54,337 nucleotides of DNA from Longimicrobium sp. (GCA_036389135.1 DASVQP010000062.1:1-54337), one strand, 5' to 3'; positions 1 through 8,410 are shown, counted from the first letter of the stretch. A program made the numbers and translations. The notes: generated from the sequence alone by a model not told the origin.

Positions 1-63
1 TGTACTGCTTCAGCGGTTCCCGAACAAATCGCCTGCTCGTGAGAGTTACACCTTCGCCGGTGA

Positions 64-993
64 TCACGCCGCTGCTTTGATCGGCTCCTTCCGGCGCCGC
101 TCTCGTTCGCGGCGGCCCTGCTCAAGCTTCTCCCTCCGCTCCGCGAAGCGCCGGTCAGGGTCGCCGCGATAGTACTCCGCCGGCGGCAGATATCCCAGGC
201 CCGCGTGCAGCCGGTTGTTGTTGTAGTGCTCCACCCAGCGGCCGATGAGCTCGCGTGCCTTGCCCAAGTTGTTGAGGTCATCCGCGGCCAGCGCCTCGCG
301 CGTGCTGCGGTGGAAGCGCTCCAGCGTCCCGTTCGACTCCGGGTGATAAGTCCGGATCCGGATATGCTCCAGCTCGAAGCGCTTCACCAGGTCCTTGAAC
401 TCGCCCGCCGTGAACTGCGACCCGTTGTCGCTCACCACCTGCGGCCTGGCGCCCGTGCGCTCCAGCGCCTCCTGGAGCACCAGCCGCACGTCGGCGGCCC
501 GCATGGAGGTCAGCAACTCCCAATGCACCACGTACCGGCTGTAGCCGTCCAGCACCGTCACGAGGAAATACCAGGTACCCTCCACGCGCAGGTACATGAT
601 GTCCGTGTGCCAGCGCTCGTGGGGCCGCACGGGCCTCGGCGGCGGCTCGCCCACGCCCCGGCCGCGCTTCCAGCGGTACAACAGGTCCGCATCGTTCAGG
701 ATGCGGTACACGCTCGATGGGCTCACGTACGCGACATCCTCGTCCACCATCTGCCACGCGAGCCTGCGGTAGCCGTCCTTCGGGCGCGCCAGGGCGTAGC
801 GGATCACCGCCTGCTTCTCCTCGTCGAGAATCCCCCCTGATGACGCAGTTGCCGTGGATCGGTCCGCCAGGCAGTCGGCGGCCGCGCGCCGCGCCCACTC
901 GTAGTAGCGCCCCTTTGACAGCCCCAGGCACTTGAGCACTCGCCCGACCGTCCAGCCGGTCCGGGTCGTCGCCCGCTCAACCAGCGCCAGCAC
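64..993 (-). CDS. IS3-family transposase OrfB (DDE integrase core)
   Basis: This is the catalytic half of the IS3 transposase. An HTH_21-like stretch occupies roughly residues 55-115, followed by an rve integrase core. The DDE triad is visible: D131 (HTDIMYL), D189 (VSDNGSQF) and E225 (NGTLERF). The last two are 36 residues apart, the D(35)E spacing of the family. The assigned start is a GTG. In vivo the domain is probably made as an OrfAB fusion, because the frame is open upstream through LNLGGRTRFSAEEKASV back to an A-tract at the end of OrfA. No disruption is seen, so the enzyme looks intact. Confidence 0.92.
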   Translation of the reverse strand: MLALVERATTRTGWTVGRVLKCLGLSKGRYYEWARRAAADCLADRSTATASSGGILDEEKQAVIRYALARPKDGYRRLAWQMVDEDVAYVSPSSVYRILNDADLLYRWKRGRGVGEPPPRPVRPHERWHTDIMYLRVEGTWYFLVTVLDGYSRYVVHWELLTSMRAADVRLVLQEALERTGARPQVVSDNGSQFTAGEFKDLVKRFELEHIRIRTYHPESNGTLERFHRSTREALAADDLNNLGKARELIGRWVEHYNNNRLHAGLGYLPPAEYYRGDPDRRFAERREKLEQGRRERERRRKEPIKAAA

Positions 994-1037
994 GGACGCC
1001 TTCTCTTCCGCGGAGAAGCGCGTGCGGCCACCGAGGT

Positions 1038-1334
1038 TCAGAGACTTTTTTTTAGCCCAAGATTCTCCTCCACCACCTCGGCAATCACCCGGCTCTTGCG
1101 CGCCAGCTCTGCCCTCAGGCGCTCGATCTCCCGATCCTTCGCATCCGAATCACGCCGCGGTGCGCCGTTGAACGCTTGCCGCAGCGCGTCCTTCGCCTGT
1201 CGCTCCCAGCGGTAAAACGTGGTCGCATCCAGATGGTGGCGGCGCAGCACCTCCGCCACGGTGGTACCCGGCTGGCGCGCCTCTTCCAGGATCTTCAACT
1301 TCTCATCCGCCGTGTGCTGCCGCCCCTTGGGCAT
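1038..1334 (-). CDS. IS3-family transposase OrfA (HTH DNA-binding)
   Basis: A 98-residue protein beginning MPKGRQHTADEKLKIL. It has the HTH_Tnp_1 helix-turn-helix (TVAEVLRRHHLDATTFYRWE) and then a heptad-rich C-terminal segment (REIERLRAELARKSRVI) like the leucine zipper of IS3 OrfA proteins. It binds the terminal inverted repeats and oligomerises. The ATG at 1334 is preceded by the purine-rich sequence AAGGGGAAAG, a good ribosome-binding site, so the in-frame ATG further upstream was not used. OrfA ends LGLKKSL just after an A8 run where ribosomes can slip by -1 into OrfB. Confidence 0.88.
   Translation of the reverse strand: MPKGRQHTADEKLKILEEARQPGTTVAEVLRRHHLDATTFYRWERQAKDALRQAFNGAPRRDSDAKDREIERLRAELARKSRVIAEVVEENLGLKKSL
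1043..1056 (-). other. Programmed -1 frameshift site (A8G) between OrfA and OrfB
   Basis: On the minus strand the OrfA codons CTA AAA AAA AGT CTC TGA contain eight consecutive A residues followed by G. A -1 slip gives AAA AAA AAG TCT CTG AAC, which reads straight into the open frame of OrfB. IS3-family elements use such A-rich slippery sites to make the OrfAB transposase. Slippage itself is inferred from sequence only. Confidence 0.75.
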
Positions 1335-1450
1335 CGTACTTTCCCCTTGCTCGTGGTCCCGGCCACTCGCCGGTCGAGGGGAAAGTGTAACTCTCAAGCG
1401 TTTGCGGAAAGTTCGATTTCCGCTGAACCAATACAAGGGGTTCTCCGCGG

Positions 1451-1485
1451 CTTGCAGTTCCCTCTGTGTTCTCTGTGTGATGCTG
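1451..1485. repeat. CACAGAG-family dispersed repeat, right half only
   Basis: CTTGCAGTTCCCTCTG followed by TGTTCTCTGTGTGATG matches the right arm of the intergenic inverted repeat found at many sites in this window. The left arm is missing, and the IS3 element ends 16 bases away. Confidence 0.7.
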
Positions 1486-1499
1486 TTTCCCCCGCTCTA

Positions 1500-1967
1500 T
1501 CAGCCGGGGAACTGGATCTCCGCGGCAACAGAGCGGCGGTGCTCGCGTATCCATGCAGCGGCAAGCTCCAGGATCGCACGCGATTGCGATACCGCATCCC
1601 GGACTTCCTCGTCGGTGGCGCGCTTCGCCCAGCCGTACTCGATCTGGATACGGTCCATTCTGCGTTCCTGGAACTCCTGGAGGAGGGGTTCGAGGGCGCC
1701 CTGGACCAGGAAACCCGCGGCGGCGAGCGTCACCTCGTGATGATTATTGGCGCGCACGCGCAGGTCCGCGGCTCGAACCACGGCCAGCGCCGCCGTGCGG
1801 CCCGCGTCGTACGCCGCCGTTAGCCGCCGGTTCGGTGTTCGAACTGAGAGGCAGGCGTCCTCGAGCGCATCCAGAGCGCCGACCCACAGGCCGATAACTT
1901 CCTCGTCCGGCGCGGGCTCGTCCACCAGGCGGCCTATGCCGCGGAGATTGTCGATCCTCTCGTTCAC
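1500..1967 (-). CDS. HEPN-domain protein, probable toxin of a MNT/HEPN pair
   Basis: A 155-residue, mostly helical protein. It shows AYDAGRTAALAVVRAADLR followed by RANNHH (R72, H76, H77), which resembles the R-x(3-6)-H active site of SAV_6107-type HEPN proteins. Its GTG start overlaps the TGA of the upstream nucleotidyltransferase (GTGA, 1964-1967), so the two are translationally coupled. HEPN proteins in this arrangement are usually RNases that the partner nucleotidyltransferase silences. That function is inferred from the pairing. No transmembrane segment or signal peptide is seen. Confidence is high for the gene and moderate for the HEPN family. Confidence 0.75.
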   Translation of the reverse strand: MNERIDNLRGIGRLVDEPAPDEEVIGLWVGALDALEDACLSVRTPNRRLTAAYDAGRTAALAVVRAADLRVRANNHHEVTLAAAGFLVQGALEPLLQEFQERRMDRIQIEYGWAKRATDEEVRDAVSQSRAILELAAAWIREHRRSVAAEIQFPG

Positions 1968-2575
1968 GAGAAAAGGGCCTCCGCGGGCGGAAGGCGGTCG
2001 GGGGAGCCGAGGAGCCAGAGCTTGGGGCCGTTCAGCGCGCTCGGCAGGAAGCTGGCGCCGGGCCGCACGTCGCGCCGGAAGGTGGGGGAGTCGTAGCGCT
2101 TCGCATCGATGGGACGGTCAAGGACGACGGAAGCGTCGAGCAGCGCCTTGCCTACGGCCCCATCCGGGATTCGGTCGCCGTACACGAAGAGGTCGATGTC
2201 GCTGTCCGGCCGCGCGTCTCCACGGGCGAAGGAGCCGAAGATGAACGCGGCTTCCAGGCCGGGAACGTCCGCCAGCACCGACTCCAGAATCAGCGCCGGC
2301 GCGTACTCCTGCACCAGCGAGGCCAACGCGGGCCACTGCGGATGCGAGTGGTTGCGCCCCACGAGCACGACCCGGCCCTCCCGGCTGCGCTCCAGGAGCC
2401 CCAGGCCGGCTAGCCGGTCGAGCTCGATCTGCAGCGACCTCTTCCCCGCCACACCGGTGCGCCGCCCCAGTGCGCGAACACTCAGGCGGGAACGCGGGTA
2501 CACAACGAAGTGGACGAGGATGCGCGCTCGCGCGTCGGAGCCCAAAAGGCTCGCCAGGGGACTCGTTTGTTCCAT
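1964..2575 (-). CDS. Winged-helix nucleotidyltransferase (MNT-type)
   Basis: A 203-residue protein with two parts. Residues 1-75 look like a winged helix-turn-helix (ARILVHFVVYPRSRLSVRALGRRTG... then EGRVVLVGRN, the wing). Residues from about 105 carry a minimal nucleotidyltransferase core with GSFARGD (114-120) and the metal-binding pair D126/D128 in SDIDLF. The ATG at 2575 has a strong AGGAGGTG ribosome-binding site; longer in-frame extensions upstream run antisense to the DUF305 gene and were rejected. The downstream HEPN gene overlaps by 4 bases. By analogy with MntA/HepT, it probably modifies the HEPN partner, and its DNA-binding half could autoregulate the operon. Confidence 0.85.
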   Translation of the reverse strand: MEQTSPLASLLGSDARARILVHFVVYPRSRLSVRALGRRTGVAGKRSLQIELDRLAGLGLLERSREGRVVLVGRNHSHPQWPALASLVQEYAPALILESVLADVPGLEAAFIFGSFARGDARPDSDIDLFVYGDRIPDGAVGKALLDASVVLDRPIDAKRYDSPTFRRDVRPGASFLPSALNGPKLWLLGSPDRLPPAEALFS

Positions 2576-2592
2576 TTCACCTCCTGCCCTGG

Positions 2593-2620
2593 AATATAGG
2601 GCATACGACGGAGCGGGCAA
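2593..2620 (-). promoter_or_regulatory. Predicted promoter of the MNT/HEPN operon
   Basis: On the minus strand TTGCCC (2615-2620) and TATATT (2593-2598) are separated by 16 bases and lie just upstream of the AGGAGGTG ribosome-binding site and ATG at 2575. It is back to back with the predicted promoter of the DUF305 gene. Confidence 0.4.
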
Positions 2621-2625
2621 CAGCC

Positions 2626-2653
2626 TTGCGGGGCCACGGGAGTGAGCTAGTAT
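2626..2653 (+). promoter_or_regulatory. Predicted promoter of the DUF305 gene
   Basis: TTGCGG (2626-2631) and TAGTAT (2648-2653) are separated by 16 bases, about 55 bases upstream of the ATG at 2709, which has AAGGAGTG as ribosome-binding site. Confidence 0.35.
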
Positions 2654-2708
2654 CCATGATTCGGCACAACCACCGGAAGGGCGCGGCTCGCGGCGCCCAA
2701 GGAGTGAG

Positions 2709-3374
2709 ATGACTACATCATCCCCCCGACGGACTCTGGCGCTGCTGCTGGGCGCGGTGATCTGCGGCGGCGCTGCGCAGGCGGAGGCGCAGGGCCACTC
2801 GCACGGCGGGCAGCACACGCACGCGGCGGTGCCGGCGGACAGCGTGCACCGGCCGTGGACCGCGGCGGACGTGCACTTCATGTCGCACATGATCGGGCAC
2901 CACGCGCAGGCCATCGAGATGGCGCGCTTGGCGCCCACGCACGGCGCCAACCCCACCGTGCGCCGGCTGGCCGAGCGCATCATCAACGCCCAGCAGGACG
3001 AGATCGCCACGATGCAGCAGTGGCTCCGCGACCGGAAGCAGCCGGTGCCGGAGGCGCGCGCGTCGGCCACGATGACGATGACCACGAACGGCGTCGAGCA
3101 CCAGATGAAGATGCCTGGGATGCTCAGCGACGCGCAGATGAAGCAGCTGGACGAGGCGAGGGGACCGGAGTTCGACCGGCTCTTTCTCACCTTCATGATC
3201 CAGCACCACCGCGGCGCGGTCGCCATGGTGGAGGAGCTGTTCGGCACGCACGGCGCCGGGCAGGACGAGACGGTGTTCAAGTTCGCATCGGACGTGAACG
3301 TCGATCAGATCACCGAGATCGCGCGGATGCAGCAGATGCTGATCGCGATTCTCTTCGAAGGAGGCACCCCGTGA
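2709..3374 (+). CDS. DUF305 family exported His/Met-rich protein
   Basis: A 221-residue protein. It has a signal peptide (RRTLALLLGAVICGGAAQAEAQG) and a His-rich mature start (GHSHGGQHTHAA). Two DUF305 half-motifs follow: DVHFMSHMIGHHAQAIEMA and RLFLTFMIQHHRGAVAMVEE. Between them lies a Met-rich stretch (TMTMTTNGVEHQMKMPGM). DUF305 proteins are ferritin-like helical bundles often linked to copper or other metals; the His and Met content fits metal binding, but this is inference. The ATG is preceded by AAGGAGTGAG. The LVIVD-repeat gene follows closely on the same strand, so co-transcription is likely. Confidence 0.9.
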   Translation: MTTSSPRRTLALLLGAVICGGAAQAEAQGHSHGGQHTHAAVPADSVHRPWTAADVHFMSHMIGHHAQAIEMARLAPTHGANPTVRRLAERIINAQQDEIATMQQWLRDRKQPVPEARASATMTMTTNGVEHQMKMPGMLSDAQMKQLDEARGPEFDRLFLTFMIQHHRGAVAMVEELFGTHGAGQDETVFKFASDVNVDQITEIARMQQMLIAILFEGGTP

Positions 3375-3427
3375 GCCAACCGATGTCCGTGCGCAGGTCC
3401 CTTTCGGCCCCTATCCAGGAAGACGCG

Positions 3428-5443
3428 ATGCAATCACCGTCCCCCGCTCCGCGCGCCGCGCTGAAGCGGTCGCTCGTAGCCGCGCTGCTGTCGCTGGCGG
3501 CGCTTACCCCGGCGCTCGCCCAGAACGGCGGCCCCTCGACCGGGTCCGCCAACCGCGCGCCCATCGCCCCGTCGCCCGATCCGCGCGTGGGCCTTCGCGC
3601 CGGCCTGCACGACGCCGGCGAGGCGACGTGGAACATGCGAGTCCTCTCCAAGACCCGTCCGCCGGAAAGGTTCGCGCAGAGCACCAACTCCGACCTGGCG
3701 TTCAGCGGCAAGTACGCCATCCAGGGGAACTACAACGGCTTCATGGTCTGGGACATCACCAACCCCGGCAGCCCCACGCTGGCCAAGGAGTTCTTCTGCC
3801 CGGCGTCGCAGAGCGACGTGTCGGTGTACAAAAACCTCCTCTTCGTCTCGGGCGAGGGGCTCACCGGGCGCCTCGACTGCGGCGGCCAGGGCGTGCCGGC
3901 GCCGGTCAGCAAGGACCGGCTGCGCGGGCTGCGCATCTTCGACATCACCGACATCAACAACCCGCGCAACGTGGGCAACGTGCAGACGTGCCGCGGCTCG
4001 CACACGCACACGGTGCTCGCCGACCCGCGCGATCCGCAGAACGTGTACGTCTACATCTCCGGCTCGGCCGGCGTGCGCTCGGCGGAGGAGCTTCCGGGGT
4101 GCGTGAGTGACACGCCGGACAAGAATCCGAACTCGGCGCTCTTTCGCATCGAGGTCATCCGCGTTCCGCTGGCCAACCCGGAGCGCGCGGCCATCGTAAG
4201 CTCGCCGCGCATCTTCACGGGGCTGGTGGCTCCCCCGCGCCACGGCGAGACGCCGGAGGACGCCGCGCAGATGGCCCGCATGACGGCCGAGGCTAAGGCA
4301 CGCGGTGCGTACACGGTCATGATCGAAGGGGTGGAGCGTCCGCTTCCGCCCCGCATGACGGCGCCCATGCTGGACAGCATCGTGAAGGCTCGCGGCGGCA
4401 CCGGCACGCCCACGGCCGCGGACAGCGCCGCGCTGCGCGCCGGCATCCAGAACATCATCAACGACATGATCGGCGAGCAGGCCGGGGCAGGCCCGCGGCC
4501 GGGGCCCACGCAGTGCCACGACATCACGGTGTACCCCGCGGTGGGGCTGGCCGGCGGCGCCTGTGAGGGCTACGGGCTGCTGCTGGACATCCGCAACCCG
4601 GCGAACCCGGTGCGGCTCACCGCCGTGGCGGACTCCAACTTCTCGTACTGGCACTCGGCGACGTTCAACAACGACGCCACCAAGGTGCTGTTCAGCGACG
4701 AGTGGGGCGGCGGCGGCCAGGCCAAGTGCCGCGCCAGCGACCCGCGCGCGTGGGGCGCCAACGCCATCTTCAGCGTGAACGCCCGCCGCGAGATGCAGTT
4801 CCAGAGCTACTACAAGCTCCCGGCGCCGCAGACCGCGCAGGAGAACTGCGTGGCCCACAACGGCTCGCTGATCCCCATTCCGGGGCGCGACGTGATGGTG
4901 CAGTCGTGGTACCAGGGCGGCGTGTCGGTCTTCGACTGGACGGACGGCAGGCGGCCGATGGAGATCGCCTTCTTCGACCGCGGCCCGGTGGATGCCACCC
5001 GCATGGGCAACGGCGGCACCTGGTCGGCGTACTGGTACAACGGCGTGATCGTCAGCTCGGAGATCTCGCGCGGGCTGGACATCATGGAGCTGACGCCCAG
5101 CGCGCTGCTCTCGCAGAACGAGATCGACGCGGCCAAGACGGTGCGCGTGGACTACCTGAACCCGCAGGGCCAGCCGAAGATGGTGTGGCCGGCGTCGTTC
5201 GCGCTCGCCCGCGCCTACGCGGACCAGCTCGAGCGCTCGCGCGGGCTTACGGCGGCGCGGCTGGGCACGATCCGCCAGGCGCTCACCACCGCCGAGCGCG
5301 CGCCCGCCGCGCGCCGCCGCACGGCTCTGACCACGCTCGCGGGGCAGATCAGCGGCTACGCGGCGGGGTCGTCGGACGCCGCCAAGGTGCGGATGCTGGC
5401 CGGCGCGGTGCGCGACCTCGCGTCGGGGCGTCAGGGGCAGTAA
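3428..5443 (+). CDS. Secreted LVIVD-repeat beta-propeller protein
   Basis: A 671-residue protein with a signal peptide (LKRSLVAALLSLAALTPALAQ). It then carries several LVIVD-like blades: FMVWDITNPGSPTLAKEF, LRGLRIFDITDINNPRNV, GLLLDIRNPANPVRLTAV and VSVFDWTDGRRPMEIAFF. Each ends in the D-I-T/R-N-P pattern of the family. The C-terminal 100 residues are an Ala-rich helical tail (ARAYADQLERSRGLTAARL). The family has a propeller fold with unknown ligand. The ATG at 3428 has AGGAAG upstream; an earlier in-frame ATG at 3383 lacks one. It sits 53 bases after the DUF305 gene. The periplasmic or extracellular role is not known. Confidence 0.85.
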   Translation: MQSPSPAPRAALKRSLVAALLSLAALTPALAQNGGPSTGSANRAPIAPSPDPRVGLRAGLHDAGEATWNMRVLSKTRPPERFAQSTNSDLAFSGKYAIQGNYNGFMVWDITNPGSPTLAKEFFCPASQSDVSVYKNLLFVSGEGLTGRLDCGGQGVPAPVSKDRLRGLRIFDITDINNPRNVGNVQTCRGSHTHTVLADPRDPQNVYVYISGSAGVRSAEELPGCVSDTPDKNPNSALFRIEVIRVPLANPERAAIVSSPRIFTGLVAPPRHGETPEDAAQMARMTAEAKARGAYTVMIEGVERPLPPRMTAPMLDSIVKARGGTGTPTAADSAALRAGIQNIINDMIGEQAGAGPRPGPTQCHDITVYPAVGLAGGACEGYGLLLDIRNPANPVRLTAVADSNFSYWHSATFNNDATKVLFSDEWGGGGQAKCRASDPRAWGANAIFSVNARREMQFQSYYKLPAPQTAQENCVAHNGSLIPIPGRDVMVQSWYQGGVSVFDWTDGRRPMEIAFFDRGPVDATRMGNGGTWSAYWYNGVIVSSEISRGLDIMELTPSALLSQNEIDAAKTVRVDYLNPQGQPKMVWPASFALARAYADQLERSRGLTAARLGTIRQALTTAERAPAARRRTALTTLAGQISGYAAGSSDAAKVRMLAGAVRDLASGRQGQ

Positions 5444-5460
5444 CCGCGGGGAACTGCTGG

Positions 5461-5544
5461 CCTCACACAGAGACACAGAGGTAAAGGAAAGGAGAACGGA
5501 AAGAAACCGTTCTTGCTTTCCCCCTCCGTGCCTCTGTGTGAGGC
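5461..5544. repeat. CACAGAG-family dispersed inverted repeat
   Basis: The left arm CCTCACACAGAGACACAG and the right arm CTCCGTGCCTCTGTGTGAGG pair across a loop rich in A and T. It lies directly after the LVIVD gene and could act as a transcription terminator on either strand. Confidence 0.85.
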
Positions 5545-5639
5545 CTTTTTCTTGGATGCACGTCGGCTCCTGGAACTCCGCGGCGCTCGATGACGTACAC
5601 GGCGGTGGCAGTTCATCCCCTCCTCGGCCCCACCTCCGC

Positions 5640-7835
5640 ATGCGCTCCGCAGCCGTTTTCGCTCTCCTTCTCTGCGCCCTTCCCGCCGCCGCGCAGGACG
5701 ACGCCTACCGCGACCCCCGCGCACGCGAGCTGGTGAGGCTGGCCCGGGCGCGGCGGGCGGTGGTCGACACGCGCATCACGGGCTACCAGGTGACGGCGCG
5801 GGAGCGCATCTCGGCGCGGATGTCGGTGATGGGGATCGAGAAGCTCCTCTTCCGGCGGGAGACGGCGTCGCGCATAGACTGGAGCCGCGACACGGTACGC
5901 GTGGAGGTGATCGGCGCGCGCGAGGCGATCCCGGCCGTGCGCGTGGGGGCGCAGCGCCTCTCGCCCGACAACATCGCCGGGGCCGCGATGGTGATCGCCT
6001 TCGATCCGGCCGATCCGGAGATGCTCCTCCGCTTCGACTCCACCGTGATCCGCAACCCGCTGGCCGCGGGGAGCGAGGCGCACTACCGCTACTCCAGCGG
6101 CGACAGCCTCTCCATCCGCCTACCCAACGGGCGCGGCGTGCGCATCCTGGAGCTGCGCATCGCCGCGCGCCGCGCCGATCCGCACCTCATCAACGGCTCC
6201 TTCTGGCTGGACTCGGAGACGCACGCGGTGGTGCGCGCCGGGTTCCGGCAGAGCCGCCCATTTTCCAGCGTCAAGCCCGGCGTCACCGTCATCATGCCCG
6301 AGGCGGGGGCCGAGCTGGACTACGTTGCGATCGACTACGGGCTGTGGGACCGGCGCTGGTGGCTGCCGCGCAGCGTGGCCGCGCGCGGCGTGGCGCACTT
6401 CTCCGGGCGCCGCTTTCCCCTCTCGTACGAGCGCACCTACGAGGGATACCAGGTGACGGGGGACACGCTGGCCGCCGCTCCCACCCGCCAGAGCGCGCCC
6501 GAGGGCGTCGCCGCCACGCCGCCGCGATGCCGGCGGCAGATCAAGGGGAGCATCAACATCGGCACCAGCGTGCAGAGCGACTCCAGCTGGGAGGCCGCGT
6601 GGGACCGGCAGATGGCCCGCATGGCGGCCGGCGATACCGCGAAGAGCGACAGCACGGCGGTGGACAGCACGGGCGCGCCGCAGTGCACCCAGTCGTTCGT
6701 CGTGACGCGCGCGCCGGGGACGGACCTGGTGAGCGGCCCCGCCTTCCCCGCGGGGATCTACGACGAGAATGAGGGGGCCGTCAGCGAGCAGGAGCTGCGC
6801 ACCCTCACCGATCTGGTGCGCGACCTGCCGGGCACGCCGTGGAGCGTCGGCAGGCCGGGCGTGCGGCTGCTGAGCCCGGAGCTGATCCGCTTCAACCGGG
6901 TGGAGGGGCTTTCTCTGGGAGCCCGGGCCAGCTTGCCGCTGGGCCCCGCGGAGCTGCGCGGGGAGCTGCGCGCCGGGACGACGGGCGAGATCGGGGCGCG
7001 CCTGGCGGGTATCCACTCCACGGCCGCGCTGCGCACCGAGGTGGCGGCGTACCGCGGCTTGGAGGCGGTGGCGGTGTCGTCGCAGCCCTTCTCCCTCGCC
7101 AGCTCGGCCAGCGCCCTCCTGCTGGGACGCGACGAGAACGACTACTTCCGCGCGACCGGTGCCGAGCTGCGCGTGTCCCCGGCGGCCACGCGGCGCCAGC
7201 GCTGGGATGTGCGCCTCTTCGCCGAGCACCAGCGGGGCGTCCGTGCCCGCACCGACGTGAGCCTGCGCGGCGCCTTCGACGGCGAATTCGACGCGCGCGA
7301 CAACGTCCTGGCCGAGACGCTCGACCAGGCCGGCGCCACCTTTCGCCTCCGCGCCTCCCGCGGCGACGACCCCTCGCGCCTGCGCACCCGCGCCGAGCTG
7401 GAGCTCCACGGCGAGACGGGCGGCGCCACCTTCGGGCGCCCGCTGCTGCGGCTCGACGCGGAGGGGCCGATCGGGGGCGGCCTGGGATACGGGCTGTCGC
7501 TGGCGGGGGGCACGGGGTTCGGCGAGGTGCCGGTGCAGCGCCTCTGGCAGATCGGCGGCGCCACCACGGTGCGCGGCCACGACGCCGCGTCCATGCGCGG
7601 CGAGACGCTCTGGCTCGCTCGAGGCGAGATCACCCGCGGCGCCCCCATGATGCGCCTCTCCCTCTTTGGCGACGCCGGCTGGGCGGGCGACGGCGCGGAC
7701 CTGTGGGATGCGCGCCCGCTGCGCGGCATCGGACTCGGCGTGGCGCTCCTGGACAACCTGGTGCGCGTGGACCTGGCGCGGGGGCTAGGCGGCGGCGGGT
7801 TCCGGCTGCACCTGCGGATGGGCGGGGGGATTTGA
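5640..7835 (+). CDS. Exported protein with C-terminal outer-membrane beta-barrel
   Basis: A 731-residue protein with a signal peptide (MRSAAVFALLLCALPAAAQ). The first half resembles the N-terminal region of periplasmic/outer-membrane proteins that precede a surface-antigen barrel. From about residue 430 there are alternating short beta strands (LSLGARASLPLGPAELRGEL, FRLRASRGDDPSRLRTRAEL). The tail holds IGGATTVRGHDA...RGEI and LGVALLDNLVRVDLARGLGG, like the barrel of BamA/TamA/ShlB-type proteins (the VRGY/F-like signature appears as VRGHD). Transport or assembly in the outer membrane is inferred from this barrel; POTRA repeats are not evident. The start was chosen at the signal peptide. Confidence 0.7.
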   Translation: MRSAAVFALLLCALPAAAQDDAYRDPRARELVRLARARRAVVDTRITGYQVTARERISARMSVMGIEKLLFRRETASRIDWSRDTVRVEVIGAREAIPAVRVGAQRLSPDNIAGAAMVIAFDPADPEMLLRFDSTVIRNPLAAGSEAHYRYSSGDSLSIRLPNGRGVRILELRIAARRADPHLINGSFWLDSETHAVVRAGFRQSRPFSSVKPGVTVIMPEAGAELDYVAIDYGLWDRRWWLPRSVAARGVAHFSGRRFPLSYERTYEGYQVTGDTLAAAPTRQSAPEGVAATPPRCRRQIKGSINIGTSVQSDSSWEAAWDRQMARMAAGDTAKSDSTAVDSTGAPQCTQSFVVTRAPGTDLVSGPAFPAGIYDENEGAVSEQELRTLTDLVRDLPGTPWSVGRPGVRLLSPELIRFNRVEGLSLGARASLPLGPAELRGELRAGTTGEIGARLAGIHSTAALRTEVAAYRGLEAVAVSSQPFSLASSASALLLGRDENDYFRATGAELRVSPAATRRQRWDVRLFAEHQRGVRARTDVSLRGAFDGEFDARDNVLAETLDQAGATFRLRASRGDDPSRLRTRAELELHGETGGATFGRPLLRLDAEGPIGGGLGYGLSLAGGTGFGEVPVQRLWQIGGATTVRGHDAASMRGETLWLARGEITRGAPMMRLSLFGDAGWAGDGADLWDARPLRGIGLGVALLDNLVRVDLARGLGGGGFRLHLRMGGGI

Positions 7836-7852
7836 CGCCCGGAGTGCTCCGC

Positions 7853-8386
7853 GTGGAGGAACGCATCGAGCACCCGCGCTTCGTGCTCCGCTGCCGCGAG
7901 GAGGCGGATGCGCCGCGGTTCCGGGAGGCGATCGACCGCAACCTGCATCACCTGCGCCGCTTCATGCCCTGGGCCCGCGACGAGCCGCGCCCGCTGGATG
8001 CACTCATCGAGCACATCCGCGACGCACGCGAGAAGTTCGTGCGCGGCGAGGAGTGGCAGTTCGGGATCTTCTCCCCGGACGAGGCTCGTGTGCTGGGCGC
8101 GATCGGCCTGCACCGGGGCGACGCGGCGGGATCGATGGAGATCGGCTTCTGGCTGTGCGAAAGCGCGGTGGGCCAGGGTATCGCCACCGAAGCCACGCGC
8201 ATCCTCACCAACCGCGCACTGACTGAGCTGGGTGCGACTCGCGTCGAGATCCGCTGCGACGTCCTCAACGAGCGCAGCGCCGCCGTGCCGCGCAGGCTCG
8301 GCTACGTTCTGGATGACACGCGCGAGGAGGTGTTCGAGGGGACGGTGCGCACTGCCCAGACGTGGATCCGCACCGAACCGGTCTGA
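7853..8386 (+). CDS. GNAT-family N-acetyltransferase (RimJ/RimL-like)
   Basis: A 177-residue protein with the GNAT pattern. It opens with an N-terminal ERIEHPRFVLRCREEADAPRF. The middle has VLGAIGLHRGDAAGSMEIGFWL, and the acetyl-CoA-binding loop is VGQGIATEATRIL (a Q/RxxGxG/A variant). It ends ATRVEIRCDVLNERSAAVPRRLGYV, the usual motif B. It most resembles RimJ/RimL-type enzymes that acetylate ribosomal proteins or small amines; the substrate is unknown. The GTG at 7853 has GGAG at good spacing. GTG 7844 and TTG 7832 are alternative starts. It begins 17 bases after the barrel gene. Confidence 0.88.
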   Translation: MEERIEHPRFVLRCREEADAPRFREAIDRNLHHLRRFMPWARDEPRPLDALIEHIRDAREKFVRGEEWQFGIFSPDEARVLGAIGLHRGDAAGSMEIGFWLCESAVGQGIATEATRILTNRALTELGATRVEIRCDVLNERSAAVPRRLGYVLDDTREEVFEGTVRTAQTWIRTEPV

Positions 8387-8410
8387 CCGCGGAGGTCTGC
8401 GAGGCGAAGA

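Larger units (their letters stand above)
1..1435 (-). mobile_element. Complete IS3-family insertion sequence
   Basis: The two ends form imperfect inverted repeats of about 50 bases. The left end begins TGTACTGCTTCAGCGG and the right end, read inward, begins TGTATTGGTTCAGCGG. Both arms also share GAGAGTTACAC further in. TG...CA termini and two overlapping-frame transposase genes are the IS3 hallmark. The element starts exactly at base 1, so its left flank and any target duplication cannot be seen. The right flank runs within 16 bases into half of a CACAGAG-type intergenic repeat, so the element may have inserted into one of those repeats. Confidence 0.9.

Noticed and set aside
3434-5641. A 735-residue open frame on the minus strand opposite the LVIVD gene
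   Set aside because: Antisense shadow with Arg/His-rich composition; the plus-strand frame has a signal peptide and real repeats.
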